64,000 bases of DNA from Muscardinus avellanarius (GCA_963383645.1 OY726578.1:19194092-19258091), one strand, 5' to 3'. Numbered from the stretch's first letter, positions 47,782 through 58,055 are shown. Numbers and translations are program-made. Notes: generated by a model from the letters alone, not told the origin.

Positions 47782-48017
47782 GTGAGCATCGGCCGCCCCT
47801 GGAGTAACCGAGGCGCCGGCCCACAGCTGTGCGGCCACCGCAGCCGGGCGAAGGGCGGCCCTGCTGTCCGCCCCCGCGCCTGCGACGGGCCGGCTTCCCT
47901 GGAGACCTCTCCAGTCACACGAGTGCCACCCTGGCCGCCATTCGGGCCCCCAGGCGGAGGCAGAATGGCGGAGGCACAGGCCCCTCCGAGTGACCCCCAA
48001 CCCTCTTCTTGGTTTAG

Positions 48018-48094
48018 GTCTGCCTAACCCCGCCCTCCAAGCCCTCTGCAAACTCATCACGGCCTCAGAGACAGGGGAGCAGCTCATCAGCCGG
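48018..48094 (+). CDS. TTC28: TTC28 coding exon g
   Basis: Acceptor CTTGGTTTAG, donor AGCCGG|GTGAGT, 77 bases. Two bases complete Gly 514, then residues 515-539: LPNPALQALCKLITASETGEQLISR. The exon ends in phase 0, so it can join either to the 24-base microexon or directly to the Leu-His-Gln exon without changing frame. The intron behind it carries the 39-base minisatellite and the CT tract. Confidence 0.94.
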
Positions 48095-48309
48095 GTGAGT
48101 GGGGCCCAGCGCAACTCCAGGCCGTGACTTGACCCCAGACACCTGCAAGTCCTGGGGTCTGTGGCTCCTCCCGGCTCAAGGATTAGCAGCAAAGTCGAGG
48201 GCCCAGAGCCTGGCACAGTCCTCCCAGGCACGTGCTGGGCTGAGGGGCAGAGCCCCAGAGTGTCCTCTCTGGGCACAGAGCACCAGGTGGGGTGTGTGTG
48301 TGTGTGTGT

Positions 48310-48680
48310 CTGCACATGGGGCCCAGACACGTGGGCCGTCGGGGGCTCCACACGGGGCCCAGGCACATGGGGGGCCATCGGGGGCTGCATAAGGGGGCTG
48401 TCGGGGAATGCACATGGAGCCCAGGCACATGGGGGACCATCGGGGGCTGTACACAGGGCTTGGGCACACAGGGGCCATCAGGGGCTGTACACGGGGCCAT
48501 CCGGGGCTGCACATGGGGCGCGGGCACATGGGGACTGTCAGGGGCCACACACGGGGCACGGGCACGTGGGGGCCATCAGGGGCTGCACACGAGGCCGTCG
48601 GGGGCCGTATATAGGGTGTGTGCACATGGGGGCCATGCATGAGGCCATCGAGCTGCACACAGGGCCCAGGCGCGTGGAGA
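48310..48680 (+). repeat. Minisatellite, about 39-base unit, in TTC28 intron
   Basis: About nine imperfect copies built from GGGGGCCATC-GGGGCTGCACAC-GGGGCCCAGGCACAT-type parts, with some half units (for example near 48395 and 48500). The array begins about 215 bases after exon g and follows a short GT run. The unit is close to 13 codons and free of stops, so false open frames of over 200 codons appear on both strands. Confidence 0.88.
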
Positions 48681-49500
48681 GGCATTTCCTCGACTCCCCG
48701 CCCAGGGCCCTCCTTGCCGTCACCTGCCCAGCACTTGGAGCTGGTGCCAAGCATGGCAGCTGCCATCCCTGGGCCGGGGGCCTGAGCCAGCACACGGGCG
48801 GGCACTCACGGGTGGACAGAAGCTTGTTCCATGCCTGAGTCCTCCGCTCAGTCCTCAGACAGGCTTTCCTTTAGGAAAATGTAGATGAGAGAGAGGATTC
48901 CTCATTCTTCGCAACACGCAGGCCTTCCTGAGCAGGCCAGGGGCTTCTCTGAGCCCACCGCTGGGTCTCAGTAAGCCCGGGGACCAGCCACGTGTGGGAG
49001 AGCTGCTGGAGCTCAGCGGCCGTGTCCTGGTCACCTTGGAAACATCAGTAGCCATGGCCCCCGAGACCCCGGGTAGAAGGGCGTGTGCGGGGACAGCTGC
49101 ACGCGGCGCCGCTCCAGGTTCAGCGGGCCGGGGTCTCGCCAGGCTGCGGGCACGAGGCGCCAGGACCTGCTCCTTGAGTCCCATGTGTTGCATCTGCCCG
49201 CCAGGCGGCACCAGAAAGACACTTCTAAACCCGCGTCTTAGAGCACCCAGAACCCAGGAGGACTGTGACCTGTGTCCAGAGAGGAAGCTAGCTCGCACGC
49301 TACGTGCAGGGCCAGGCTCAGAGCTGGTTTTATTTCCTGCTTTAGTGGGAGCCCAGGGACCGGCCTGACGCCCTGGGGCCCAGCGCACGCCGCTCTGCCC
49401 GCCTGGCCTGGACGCTGTCCCCGCTGACTCTCGCTCTCCGAGGTGGAGCCGCCAGGCTCTGCGCAGCAGCAGCTGAGCGTGTGCAGCCTGCGCTTGACTC
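48681..49500 (+). other. TTC28 intron upstream of the microexon
   Basis: No repeat or gene recognised; moderately GC-rich. Confidence 0.5.
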
Positions 49501-49504
49501 TAAA

Positions 49505-49553
49505 CGCTCTCTCTCTCTCTCTCTTTCTCTCTCTTCTAATCTGCTGGCCGAAG
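49505..49553 (+). promoter_or_regulatory. CT-repeat polypyrimidine tract and acceptor of the microexon
   Basis: CTCTCTCTCTCT-TTCTCTCTCTTCTAAT, then CTGCTGGCCGAAG. CTCTCT/TCTT words are PTBP1-type sites, and TGC near the acceptor resembles SRRM4-responsive microexons. Regulatory role is inference. Confidence 0.6.
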
Positions 49554-49577
49554 GCTGTTAAAAATATGGTGGGAATG
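49554..49577 (+). CDS. TTC28: TTC28 microexon h (24 bases)
   Basis: A 24-base in-frame segment encodes AVKNMVGM (residues 540-547). It is bounded by AG at 49552-49553 and by ATG|GTGAGT, a near-consensus donor. The acceptor is weak close to the exon (CTGGCCGAAG) but preceded by a long CT-repeat tract (about 49507-49536), a CTAAT branch-point-like motif and a TGC about ten bases upstream of the exon. Both flanking exons are phase 0, so inclusion or skipping adds or removes eight residues. The peptide fits my memory of TTC28 between LISR and LHQVLVQL. It is too small for ORF-based gene finders. Confidence 0.85.
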
Positions 49578-50250
49578 GTGAGTACAGCTTCTAAGTAGTA
49601 AGTCCTCAGGTGAGCCGCCGCCCGCCCCGCCCCAGCCCCTGGCTGCAGCTCGCTGCGCGCCCATGCCGTCCTCTGCTTCTCCCGTCCTGCTCTGCCCTCT
49701 GTGTCTGCGGTTTGGCCTTTTCTGGTCCGGCAGGAGAGCAGGGGCAGAGCCAATTTTAAGTGAGAACCACTTCGAACGCACCTGGAGAACCCGAGGAAAA
49801 ACCCACAGACCTGAGTCTGAGCCAGGGGCCCCTCCTCCGGGTGAAGAGCCTAAAAAGGGCTGGGCATAGCTGCACGCCTGTAACCCCAGTACTTGGGAGG
49901 CTGAGACAGGAGGATTGCAGGTTGGAGGCCAGCCTCAGCAACCTGCTCTTAGGGAGACCCTGTTCCAAAATAAATAGGGCTGGGGTGCAGCACAGAGGTA
50001 GAGCACTCCTGGGTTCAAAGGCCAGAACACACACGCGCACACATCCTAAAGGTGACTTGAAATGCCTCCGTTCAGGCTGCCAGCCCTGCTGTCCCGTGCC
50101 GAGGAGGCCGTGTGGCCTCTGCTCCCTGCAGCCGCAGGCCAAAGAGGACGGCAGGACAGGAGTGTAAAAGCACCTCAGAGAGCTCCGAGTGGGCCGCAGA
50201 CGGGAAGGCGCGGCGCAGGCCGGCGCTCACGCTGTTCCCTCCTCCCACAG
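49578..50250 (+). other. TTC28 intron with sense SINE
   Basis: A B1-dID copy lies at 49857-50045 (GGGCTGGGCATAGCTGCACG through GGGCTGGGGTGCAGCACAGAGG, short CA/CG tail). Confidence 0.75.
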
Positions 50251-50380
50251 CTCCACCAGGTGCTGGTCCAGCTGCAGGCCGGCGAGAAGGAGCAGGACTT
50301 GGCGTCGGCTCCCATCCAGGTGTCCATCAGCGTCCAGCTGTGGCGACTGCCGGGGTGTCACGAGTTCCTGGCAGCTCTCG
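50251..50380 (+). CDS. TTC28: TTC28 coding exon i
   Basis: Acceptor CCTCCCACAG, donor GCTCTCG|GTAGGA, 130 bases; residues 548-590 plus the first base of Gly 591. It encodes LHQVLVQLQAGEKEQD, then SAPIQVSISVQLWRLPGC and HEFLAALG. A short amphipathic helix is followed by beta strands by simple inspection; no named domain recognised. Joining to the next exon restores Gly-Phe-Asp-Leu. Confidence 0.95.
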
Positions 50381-51254
50381 GTAGGACGCCGCGCGCCTGA
50401 CTCCGGGGCCTGTGGAGTTTTCCTTAGATCCACTCTGTGGGCCGTCCTGGTGGACTCTCGGGGGCCAGGGAGGGTCTCCTCCGGGGTCCTCTGAGGCTTC
50501 AGTTTAGATGGCCACTGCAGACTCTAGTGCTCTTGGGCCTCTTGCGTGGCCCCGGGCGCCGTCCCCGCACTGAGCCGCCGCCATCCACGCTGCCTTGCGC
50601 CCAGCCTGCGTTCCAGAGTGAATCATGCCATGGTTGACACCCGGAGGAAGCTCAGAATTAATCCTGAGCAAGAGACCCAGTGGGCCCGTCCCTGCGTGGG
50701 GGGCGTGAGGCACACACAGTAGGGCCGGCGCCAGGGCGGCTCACAGCAGGCCGCAGCGCGGAGCTCAGGACCCTCCCCTGCCTCGCCAAGCGTTGCCAGT
50801 CCCAACATGGCCGCAGCTTGGCACAGCAGAGATCTGCTCAGGAGGCGGCCCAGCCTCTCGGGCTGCTCCTCTCCCTGACCACTGCCCGGGGCCGCCGACA
50901 TCCTAGGTGCCGGAGATGCTGCGGGCTGCTGAGGGGAGCTGCCCCCAGTCTGCATCCCACAGCAGAAGGCGGCAGGCTGTGTGGCGGCAGCAGGCGGGGC
51001 GGCCGTGAGCTTCCGGGTAGCCACAGCCTCTGGACGACGCTCCCTAAAAGGACCTGCTCTTCCCGCCGTGAGCCTGGGTACTCGGTACCAGGCCAGCTTT
51101 TGTCCACAGCCTTTCCCAACGTGCTCACGGCAGGGCAGGGCAGACTCCTGGTTTACACACACATCTTTTTTCCAAATGCCCCCTTACAGAAGGTCGCTCC
51201 TCCGCCCCCTGGGTTTAAAGCAGGGTCTTCTGGGTGCATAAGAGAAACCTGGTG

Positions 51255-51478
51255 AATTTATACCTAAATAAATGTAATCCCAGCATTCGGGAGGCTGAGA
51301 CAGGAGGATCACGGTTCACAGACAGCCTCAGCTCCTCAGTGAGGCCCTCTGTAACTCAGTGAGACCCTGTTTCAAAATAAAGAATAAAAAATAGGGCTGG
51401 GGAATAAAAAATAGTAGCTTGGAGGTAGAATGCCCCTGGGTTCCATCCCCAGTACCACAAATAGATATAAAAACATAG
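51255..51478 (+). mobile_element. B1-dID SINE, 5' truncated
   Basis: TGTAATCCCAGCATTCGGGAGG to CCCAGTACCACAAATAG; the linker GGCTGGGGAATAAAAAATAG is partly duplicated. Confidence 0.87.
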
Positions 51479-51903
51479 CCGTAGCAATGGAGGTGCGAGC
51501 GGAGTGGCCGTCTGGCCCACTGGTCTGCCAGAAGGCCGGCCTGGCCCTTCTCAGAGGGAGGCTTGCTCCCTGGCCCGCTGCGACATGGCCGCCCAGGAGC
51601 GCAGACCTTGCTCCCTGGCTCTGCTGGGGCTGAGGCTGCCGTCCACTGTGCTTCCCAAGTCCCGCTGGTGCTGGGGAGCCAGCGCGCCCTGTGTACTCTC
51701 GCCAGGTCCTGTGCCTGGAGGCTGGGCAGAAGCAGTGTCCCGGGCCGCTCCCCTGCAGTCCAGGGGCAGGCGCCCCTGGCGGCCAGTGGGGGCGTTCCAG
51801 TGAGGGGGGGACAGCTCCTCAAGGCCAGAGAGGGCTTGGCATCGGGTGTGGTCTGTTGTCAGGGCAGAGGCCGCAGTGTCTGTCTGGCCCCCTCCCACGG
51901 CTA

Positions 51904-52000
51904 GTGTCTTGCTATGTTGCCCAGGCTGGCTCTGAGCTCGTGGACTCGGGGGACCCTCCTGAGGAGCTGGGCTGCAGGCACACGTCACTGCCTGGTGCGA
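51904..52000 (-). mobile_element. Old 7SL-derived (B1/Alu-like) fragment, reverse
   Basis: TCTTGCTATGTTGCCCAGGC, then CTCGTGGACTCGGGGGACCC and GGCTGCAGGCACACG match the reverse of a 7SL monomer, more diverged than neighbouring SINEs. Confidence 0.6.
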
Positions 52001-52021
52001 TCTGCTTAAATGTGTTAGCAA

Positions 52022-52204
52022 GCCGGCAGTGCACACGTGTAATCCCAGCACTTGGGAGACTGAGACAGGAGGATCACACGGGTTCGAAGCCAGCCTCAGC
52101 TACTGAGTGAGGCCCTCAGCAACTTAGTGAGACCCTGTTTCCAACTGGGAGTGTAGCCTGGAGGTAGAAAAGCACCTGAGTTCCACCCCACCAGTACCAC
52201 CAAA

Positions 52205-52228
<24 letters not shown>
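52022..52228 (+). mobile_element. B1-dID SINE with A-rich tail
   Basis: Starts CCGGCAGTGCACACGTGTAATC; ID part ACTGGGAGTGTAGCCTGGAGG; ends CCAGTACCACC(A)27. Confidence 0.88.
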
Positions 52229-52235
<7 letters not shown>

Positions 52236-52557
52236 GCTCATTAGCCCTCCTGCTGGGAGCTCAGGCTCTTGCTGGGAGCTGCGCCCTGGGCTTGGGAGGC
52301 CAGCGAGGCCCCGTCCCGCACACTGCCCCGCGCTGAGTGGAAGGGCCAGCCTTTGTCCTGGAGTCTCTGAGCAAACTGTTCTGGGAAAACGGAAAAACCC
52401 AAACATCGGCGAGCTGACTGGCTCTGGGCCGCAGTGCCCTAAAACCTAGTTCAGTGGGAAACCCGGCCAGAGCTCCGTGGGCTGGAGGAGCCCACACCGC
52501 CGCCGGCAGCCGGGCACTCTCCGGGTCAGGGCAGACATGTGCTCCTTGCTTCCCCAG

Positions 52558-52665
52558 GTTTCGATCTCTGCGAGGTCGGCCAGGAGGAGGTGACCCTGAA
52601 AACCGGGAAGCAGGCCAGCCGGAGGACCGTGCACTTCGCGCTCCAGGCCCTGCTGACCCTCTTTG
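52558..52665 (+). CDS. TTC28: TTC28 coding exon j
   Basis: Acceptor TGCTTCCCCAG, donor CTCTTTG|GTAAGA, 108 bases; it completes Gly 591, covers residues 592-626 and starts Asp 627. It encodes FDLCEVGQEEVTLKTGKQAS and TVHFALQALLTLF. This is the last ordered segment before the Ser-rich tail. Because 108 is a multiple of three and phases match, skipping it would be in-frame. Confidence 0.95.
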
Positions 52666-53417
52666 GTAAGAGCCTCCCCTTGGCCACCAGGCTCCCAAGG
52701 GCTGCAATCTGGGAAGCAGACAAAGGGGTCCATCTGTGCATGTGCTCAGGACCCTTCAAGGGCAGCAGCCGGGCTGGGATGCCCAGTGACACGGCGCGCT
52801 CAGCACGTGAAAAGCCCGGGCTTCAGGCCCAGCACAGCGGGGTGTGTGAACCCCAGCTCTGCTGAGGGGTTGCCTCAGAACAGCAGAAAGCCAGTGGGCA
52901 CCCGCTGCGAGGCAGCTTCTGGGCAGCTGCCAGAACGGGGCCACCTCTGCAGAGGTTGGGACAGTGGCCGCGGGCTCGGTTCCACGTTCGTCTTGGCCAC
53001 GTTCAGTTTTGAAGCACCTCTTAGACGCCTACATGGACTACTGCTCAAATGGGTCTGGCGTCCAGGAAGAGGCCCCTGTGTTGATAAAGGTTCAAAGACC
53101 ACAGAGATGAGGGCCCTGGGGAGGTGGGGACAGGGTGTGACCCCGCAGAACGCATGCAGGGGGCCTTTGCATGAAGAGCCGGAGACCGGAGCCTGGCACG
53201 GGCGGGCACGCAGCGGGGCACACGGTGGGCTCCCAGGCCCCGGTGAGAGCAGGAGAGACCAGGGTGGCCTAAGCCCGTAGTTGTCCAAGTTGTCTATAAG
53301 CAGCATTAGCAGAGTTCTTAACTAGCTGCTGTGCATACAAGGATGTTAGTGGCTCTGAAATAAAAGTCACACCCGCACCCCACTCTAACCGCTCTGGGGA
53401 CCGTGTCTTGTGCCCAG
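52666..53417 (+). other. TTC28 last intron, possible MIR relic
   Basis: About 52790-52870 (CACGTGAAAAGCCCGGGCTTC...TGTGTGAACCCCAGCTCTGCTGAGG in parts) resembles the 5' half of a MIR. The rest is unassigned. Confidence 0.5.
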
Positions 53418-54940
53418 ATTCCACCGAGCCCCCCAAGCGCCTCAGCCTGGACAGCTCGTCCTCCCTGGAGTCTCTGGCGTCGGCCCAGTCCGTGTCCAAC
53501 GCGCCGCCGCTGGGCTACCCGCACCTGGCCTTCTCACCCACGGGCGCGGACAGCATGGCCTCAGACGCCATCTCGGTGTACAGCCTGAGCTCCATCACCT
53601 CCTCTGTGAGCTTCGTCTCCAAGCCCGAGGGCAGCGTGGAGGGCAGGGGACCGCAGGACCACGACAGGCCCAGGAACGCCCACCTGCAGCGAGCCACCCT
53701 GCCCCGCAGCCAGCTGTGCCCCCAGGCCCGCCCCTCGAGCAGCAAGGAAGAGGACGAGTACCAGGGCTTTTCCATCATCAGCACGGAGCCCTTGGCTGCC
53801 TACCCAGAAAGCCGGAAGCCGCGCTTCTCACCGGACCACAGACACCCCCGGGCGGGCGCCACGGGAGGGATGAAAGTCTCTGTCAGTTCCAAGGGAAGCG
53901 TGAGTACCCCCAACTCCCCAGTGAAAATGACTCTGATCCCCAGCCCCAACTCACCCTTCCAGAAGGTTGGGAAACTAGCAAGCTCCGACACCGCCGAGTC
54001 AGACCAGTCGAGCACCGAGACGGACAGCACCGTCAAGTCCCAGGAGGAGGGCGGCCCCACGCTGGACCCCCAGGAGCTGGCACAGAGGATCCTGGAGGAG
54101 ACGCAGAGCCACCTCATGGCTGTGGAGCGCCTGCAGCGGGGCGGTGGCCCGGTGGGCAGGGCCAGCCCTCGGGAGGACGGCCCCGCGCCCCTCGGGCGCA
54201 CTGTCTTCAGGGCATCAGAAACCAGCGCCTTCAGCCGGCCCGTGCTCTCCCACCAGAAGAGCCCACCTTCGCCCGCCAGCAGCAAGCCCAAGCCCCCCAC
54301 CAGGAGCTCCTCGCTGCCCAAGGTCAACTCGGGGTACGGCAGCCCCACGGCCACCGAGGCCCCAGGCAGGGACGGCGGCCACCCGTCCCCCAGCCACGAC
54401 TCCCAGGTCTCCCCATCGGAGCAGCCGCTCTTCAAACTCAAGTACCCCAGCTCCCCCTACAGCGCCCACATCTCCAAGTCACCGCGGAATGCGTCCCCCG
54501 GCTCGGGCCACCAGTCGCCTGCGGGCAGCGCGCCCTCGCCCGCGCTCTCCTACTCCTCGGCCGGCTCTGCGCGGTCCAGCCCGGCCGACGCGCCTGACCT
54601 GGACAGGCTGAAGCTGGCGGCCATCGACGAGAAGGTGCGGGCCGTGCACAACCTGAAGATGTTCTGGCAGGGCGCGCCCCAGCCCCCCGCGGGGCCTGTG
54701 AAAACCCTCCCAGGGGCCCCGGGAACCATGACTTCCAAAAGAGACGTCCTCAGCTTACTGAACCTGTCCCCTCGGCACAAGAGCGAGGAGGGCGTGGACA
54801 AGCTGGAGCTCCGGGAGCTGGCGCCCGGCGCCCCCCCCAACGGCCACCGGCGCCCCGAGGCTGCGCGGCCCCTGCGGCTCCCCGCCAACGGCTACAAGTT
54901 TCTGTCCCCCGGGAGGTTCTTCCCTTCCTCCAAGTGCTGA
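53418..54940 (+). CDS. TTC28: TTC28 terminal coding exon: Ser/Pro-rich C-terminal tail and stop
   Basis: Acceptor CTTGTGCCCAG; the exon runs open for 506 codons (residues 628-1133) to TGA at 54938-54940, after completing Asp 627. The tail is low complexity and probably disordered: SSSSLESLASAQS, SPVKMTLIPSPNSP, SSTETDSTVKSQEE, many Ser-Pro dipeptides (candidate proline-directed kinase sites by inference), KYPSSPYSAHISKSPR, then a predicted helix AIDEKVRAVHNLKMFW (about 54617-54667) and the C terminus NGYKFLSPGRFFPSSKC. The blocks at both ends are strongly TTC28-like. The segment before the C terminus (from about 54800) is shorter than the human tail as I remember it. Base composition is very GC- and CpG-rich, which creates long spurious open frames in other frames. 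Confidence 0.97.
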
Positions 54941-56092
54941 GAGCTGCGTCCACCGGCCGGCTTACCACGCAGGCGGGCGCTGCCACCTGGCGCCTCTCAC
55001 GCTCCAAATGTTTACCTTCGACTCGCTCCCAGCTTCTCATCTGCCATGTGATTCTTTTCAACAGGATTTTGTAGAAAAACGGTCATGATTCTGGGATGGG
55101 GAGGAAAGGGAGAACATATTTTGCTACGAGGCCCATATGCAGTACCTTTTATACACAGAAACACAGCTTTTTAAGGTTTTCAGGTGCTGGTTGGGGTGGG
55201 ATCTATAAAATCTAAGTTGAGTTCCACATGAAAGTGTTATATTAGCCAAAAACAGAGCAACGGTCTTAAAAATGCCAATGATTTTTAATTAGATGTAGCA
55301 GTTTTGGTCTCGTGCTATTTTAACAACACAGCAACAATGCAATAATCCACACTGAACCTGCGCTGCCCTCCTGGACTCTGCAAAGGTCCCTGGGGCCACT
55401 GTCAGCCAAACTTGAATTTTCTTAAAAAATTACCTAACTCTTTACCCAGGCATTTTGGAACTATGCAATTGTGATTTAAAATGCAACTTTGTGCTTTTAA
55501 AACATTACTGACCTTTTTTGTACATGGATAAACAACTTGGTTTATTATCAATAGTGCTTTGCATTTATAGCTATTATTTTTAAAAGCTCAAAGAGTTTTT
55601 TAAAATGTCAAATTTTGAATATTCATCCATAGCAGTTATCAAGTTTTGGGGGAAAGGTTGAAAGTATTCAGCTTCCTTATTAAGCAAAAAAAGAAAAATG
55701 AAGGAAAAAAAAGGAAAAATAACCCCCCCCCCCCGCTAGCCAGACTGAAGCGGACATCTCCTGCCAGTGCCAACCCCTCTTCTCAGCTGCTTAATTCAAG
55801 CTCTCCCCAACTCGAAACCCCACACCCCTCGCCCCGTGGGCCGCCGCCTCCCCGCGATGGCCGTGCATCTGCGTCCTGAGGTGAGCGCCCCTTCTGCTGG
55901 ACGCACGCTGCGTCATCACTAAACAGGGGAGTTGGCACTTAAGGACTGTCGCCAGCTGCCACAAGCCAAGGGAATAATCAAATTCGAGGTATCCATTAAT
56001 TTATTTAAATATAGAAACAAGATGCTGAAAATCATATTAGTACTTAGTTGGAGAATTTAAGTATCTTTTAGACAATTTTAAAATTAAAGTCT

Positions 56093-56098
56093 TCCCTT
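56093..56098 (+). terminator. Candidate proximal poly(A) signal ATTAAA
   Basis: ATTAAA lies in an AT-rich context and is followed within about 15 bases by a T/GT-rich element (TTAGTTGTGTGGG), the usual downstream element. It would give a 3' UTR of about 1.15 kb. Confidence 0.4.
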
Positions 56099-56867
56099 CT
56101 TAGTTGTGTGGGCTCCTTGCATACAGGTGTGCGACCCCTGGCAGGAGGAACACCTGCGTCAGGGGCCCCAGGTGCGGCGCGTAGGCACACGCTGCCTGGT
56201 CGCCTGCTCCTCAGCGCGCCCTTCTGAAGAAAGGACAGTATTGATCAACCTGTGTCGTCCTCATGAGCACATCAGCCAGGATCTTGCGTTGAACCCAACA
56301 ACCATGTCGACAAATACAGCATCATGTCCTAGCCCTGACTCCCAACCCTGGAGGAGAGTCCCAAGGTGCCTGTGTTGGCCGGGGCCCATGGACCACTGTA
56401 GCAAATGAAAGCCACGTTCACAGCACTGTGCATTTAGAAATCAGGTCCTCAGTAACAGAGCACACCTCAAGCCACTGTCCCCAGCGGGACGGCCAGGCCG
56501 CCCCTAGGTGCAGCTCCTCAGCCACTCTCCCAAGGGCCCTGGCCAGGTCCACCTGCGCTGGGCCTGCAGCCCTGGCGCACCCCACGCACACGGTCCACAG
56601 GCTGCACACTGAAGAGCCACATGAGGTGGGATTTTATTTCTTTGTCCCAGACATCAATTTCAATGAAGGGGAAAAAGTTGATAAGATAATCAGACCAATC
56701 TAAAGGTCACCAGAGTTTCTGAGTCTTTAACTATCAGTCTTAGTGTTTCTATAAGAGTGAGAGAGATGTAAAAACCATGAGATCAATGTGAAATTGTTAG
56801 GCTACACTGAAGAAAGTATCTGTTTAAAATTATGAGAGACTGTATAATTCACAATGACTTCTAGATC

Positions 56868-57080
56868 AGGGGTCGCCAGCTATAATCTACCGGCTAAATC
56901 TGGTTAGCTGTCTGGGTTTTTGTTTTGTTGGGCTTAAGCGAAATGAATTTTACCTTTTTAGAGTTATGTAAGTACCTATGTAATATTCTGTCTTGCCTCT
57001 TGCCTCACAAAGCCTAAAATAATCTAATACCTGGCTTTAAATAATCTAATACTTGGCCTTTCTCTTAAAGAAAGTCTGTG
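56868..57080 (+). mobile_element. MER5A-like (hAT-Charlie) DNA transposon relic in the 3' UTR
   Basis: The segment starts with CAGGGGTCGCCAGCTATAATC and proceeds through GGCTAAATCTGG, close to the terminal-inverted-repeat start and following block of MER5A elements. It ends with AGCCTAAAATAATCTAATACCTGGC...TTAAAGAAAGTCTGTGAC, matching the MER5A 3' part. About 25 bases (TAATCTAATACYTGGCYTT) are tandemly duplicated inside. Non-autonomous and non-coding; insertion is old. Confidence 0.75.
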
Positions 57081-57927
57081 ACTCCAGGTACAGGTGACAA
57101 ACAATCACACCTGGAAAGAGGTTTTGTTTCTACGACCCGGAAGTACAGTGTGCGAAGTGGCCAGGCCTGGCCTGACAGGAGGGCCCAGCTCTGGAGGCCA
57201 CGTGGGCAGAAGGAGCAGGGGCTGCGGCCGCCCTGGCTCCGCCCACTCGGGTGGAAGGAAAAGTTCCAATGATGTGTTCTGCTTTCCATTTGCAGAAAGC
57301 ATTGGATATATTTCTTTGTAGCTCAGGAACCTGGGATTCTCTGCCCCTGCTCCATCAGATGCAAATCCATTGAAGACAAGCGGTGAAACGTCCCTCTTAG
57401 AAACCTGGGACCACACAGCAAGGGAGGAGACCATCGCAACTACTCTGATGACTTCCAGCCAAGCCAAAAATAGCTACTAAAACATTCTGATCCACATCAG
57501 TGAGCGAAAAATTGAATTATTCCTCCCCTCCCCCCATTTAGCAAAACTAACAGTCCACCCGTGAGGAGGCCAGGGGGCCCCGCCCTCCCCGGGCCCACCC
57601 GGCCTGCTCCCGCCAGCGCCCTTGCAGGCCCCGAGGAGAACTGCAGCTCTGCTAGTCTGGGTTCAAGCTGGACAAATGCCATGCAATAATCTGGTTTGTT
57701 TTTAGTAAGTAGGCGAAAGGTCAAGATTGTATCATTTTCACGCACATTCTGTTGTTTGTATCTGAAACGACTGTACATGTGGTTTGTGCCAGACCCTTCA
57801 GCAATGCTCCACGTCAGCACACGCCCCCCACGCCTTCCCCACTTGGCATTCACGTCCCTTATATGCAGTGTTAGCCATCTTTGGCCTACATGGACTTTTT
57901 TTGTAAACTACACAGTTTCCAGATGAC

Positions 57928-57933
57928 ATTAAA
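57928..57933 (+). terminator. Candidate poly(A) signal ATTAAA
   Basis: ATTAAA is followed by CTTTTTATATTAC and a T-rich stretch. The surrounding sequence is non-repetitive and looks conserved. It would give a 3' UTR of about 3.0 kb. Confidence 0.45.
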
Positions 57934-58030
57934 CTTTTTATATTACAAAATTTGCCATGTAAAAAGAACTTCATATTTTTATTGAGACTGCTAAGGCACT
58001 TGGCCTTCTTCCTTTGTGATTTCGGTGTCT

Positions 58031-58036
58031 ATTAAA
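58031..58036 (+). terminator. Candidate distal poly(A) signal ATTAAA
   Basis: ATTAAA is followed by a GTTTTAAGTCCGTGTCTG region with GT- and CT-rich elements. Repeats resume after about 58500, so this is the last strong candidate before ordinary intergenic DNA. Confidence 0.5.
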
Positions 58037-58055
58037 GCATGAGTTCCCTGGTTTT

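Larger units (their letters stand above)
50381..52557 (+). other. TTC28 intron containing the three SINEs above
   Basis: Apart from the SINEs the intron is GC-rich and unassigned; GT donor and TTCCCCAG acceptor are normal. Confidence 0.7.
54941..58055 (+). other. TTC28: TTC28 3' untranslated region (estimated)
   Basis: After the stop the DNA drops sharply in GC and becomes AT-rich and non-repetitive, typical of a long conserved mammalian 3' UTR. It contains a homopolymeric C run (about 55722-55734), a MER5A-like insertion (56868-57080) and several ATTAAA signals. The last plausible signals are at 57928 and 58031, the latter followed by a GT/CT-rich stretch (58055-58080). The end at 58055 is an estimate; transcripts ending near 56110 or 57950 are equally possible. 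Confidence 0.65.

Noticed and set aside
48161..48838. Open frames of over 200 codons on both strands over the intron minisatellite
   Set aside because: Stop-free tandem repeat of 39 bases; no splice sites, start context or homology.
53410..54597. A 395-codon frame overlapping the TTC28 terminal exon, and a 213-codon reverse frame
   Set aside because: Shadow frames of a GC-rich exon; the TTC28 frame joins the upstream exons and shows family conservation.
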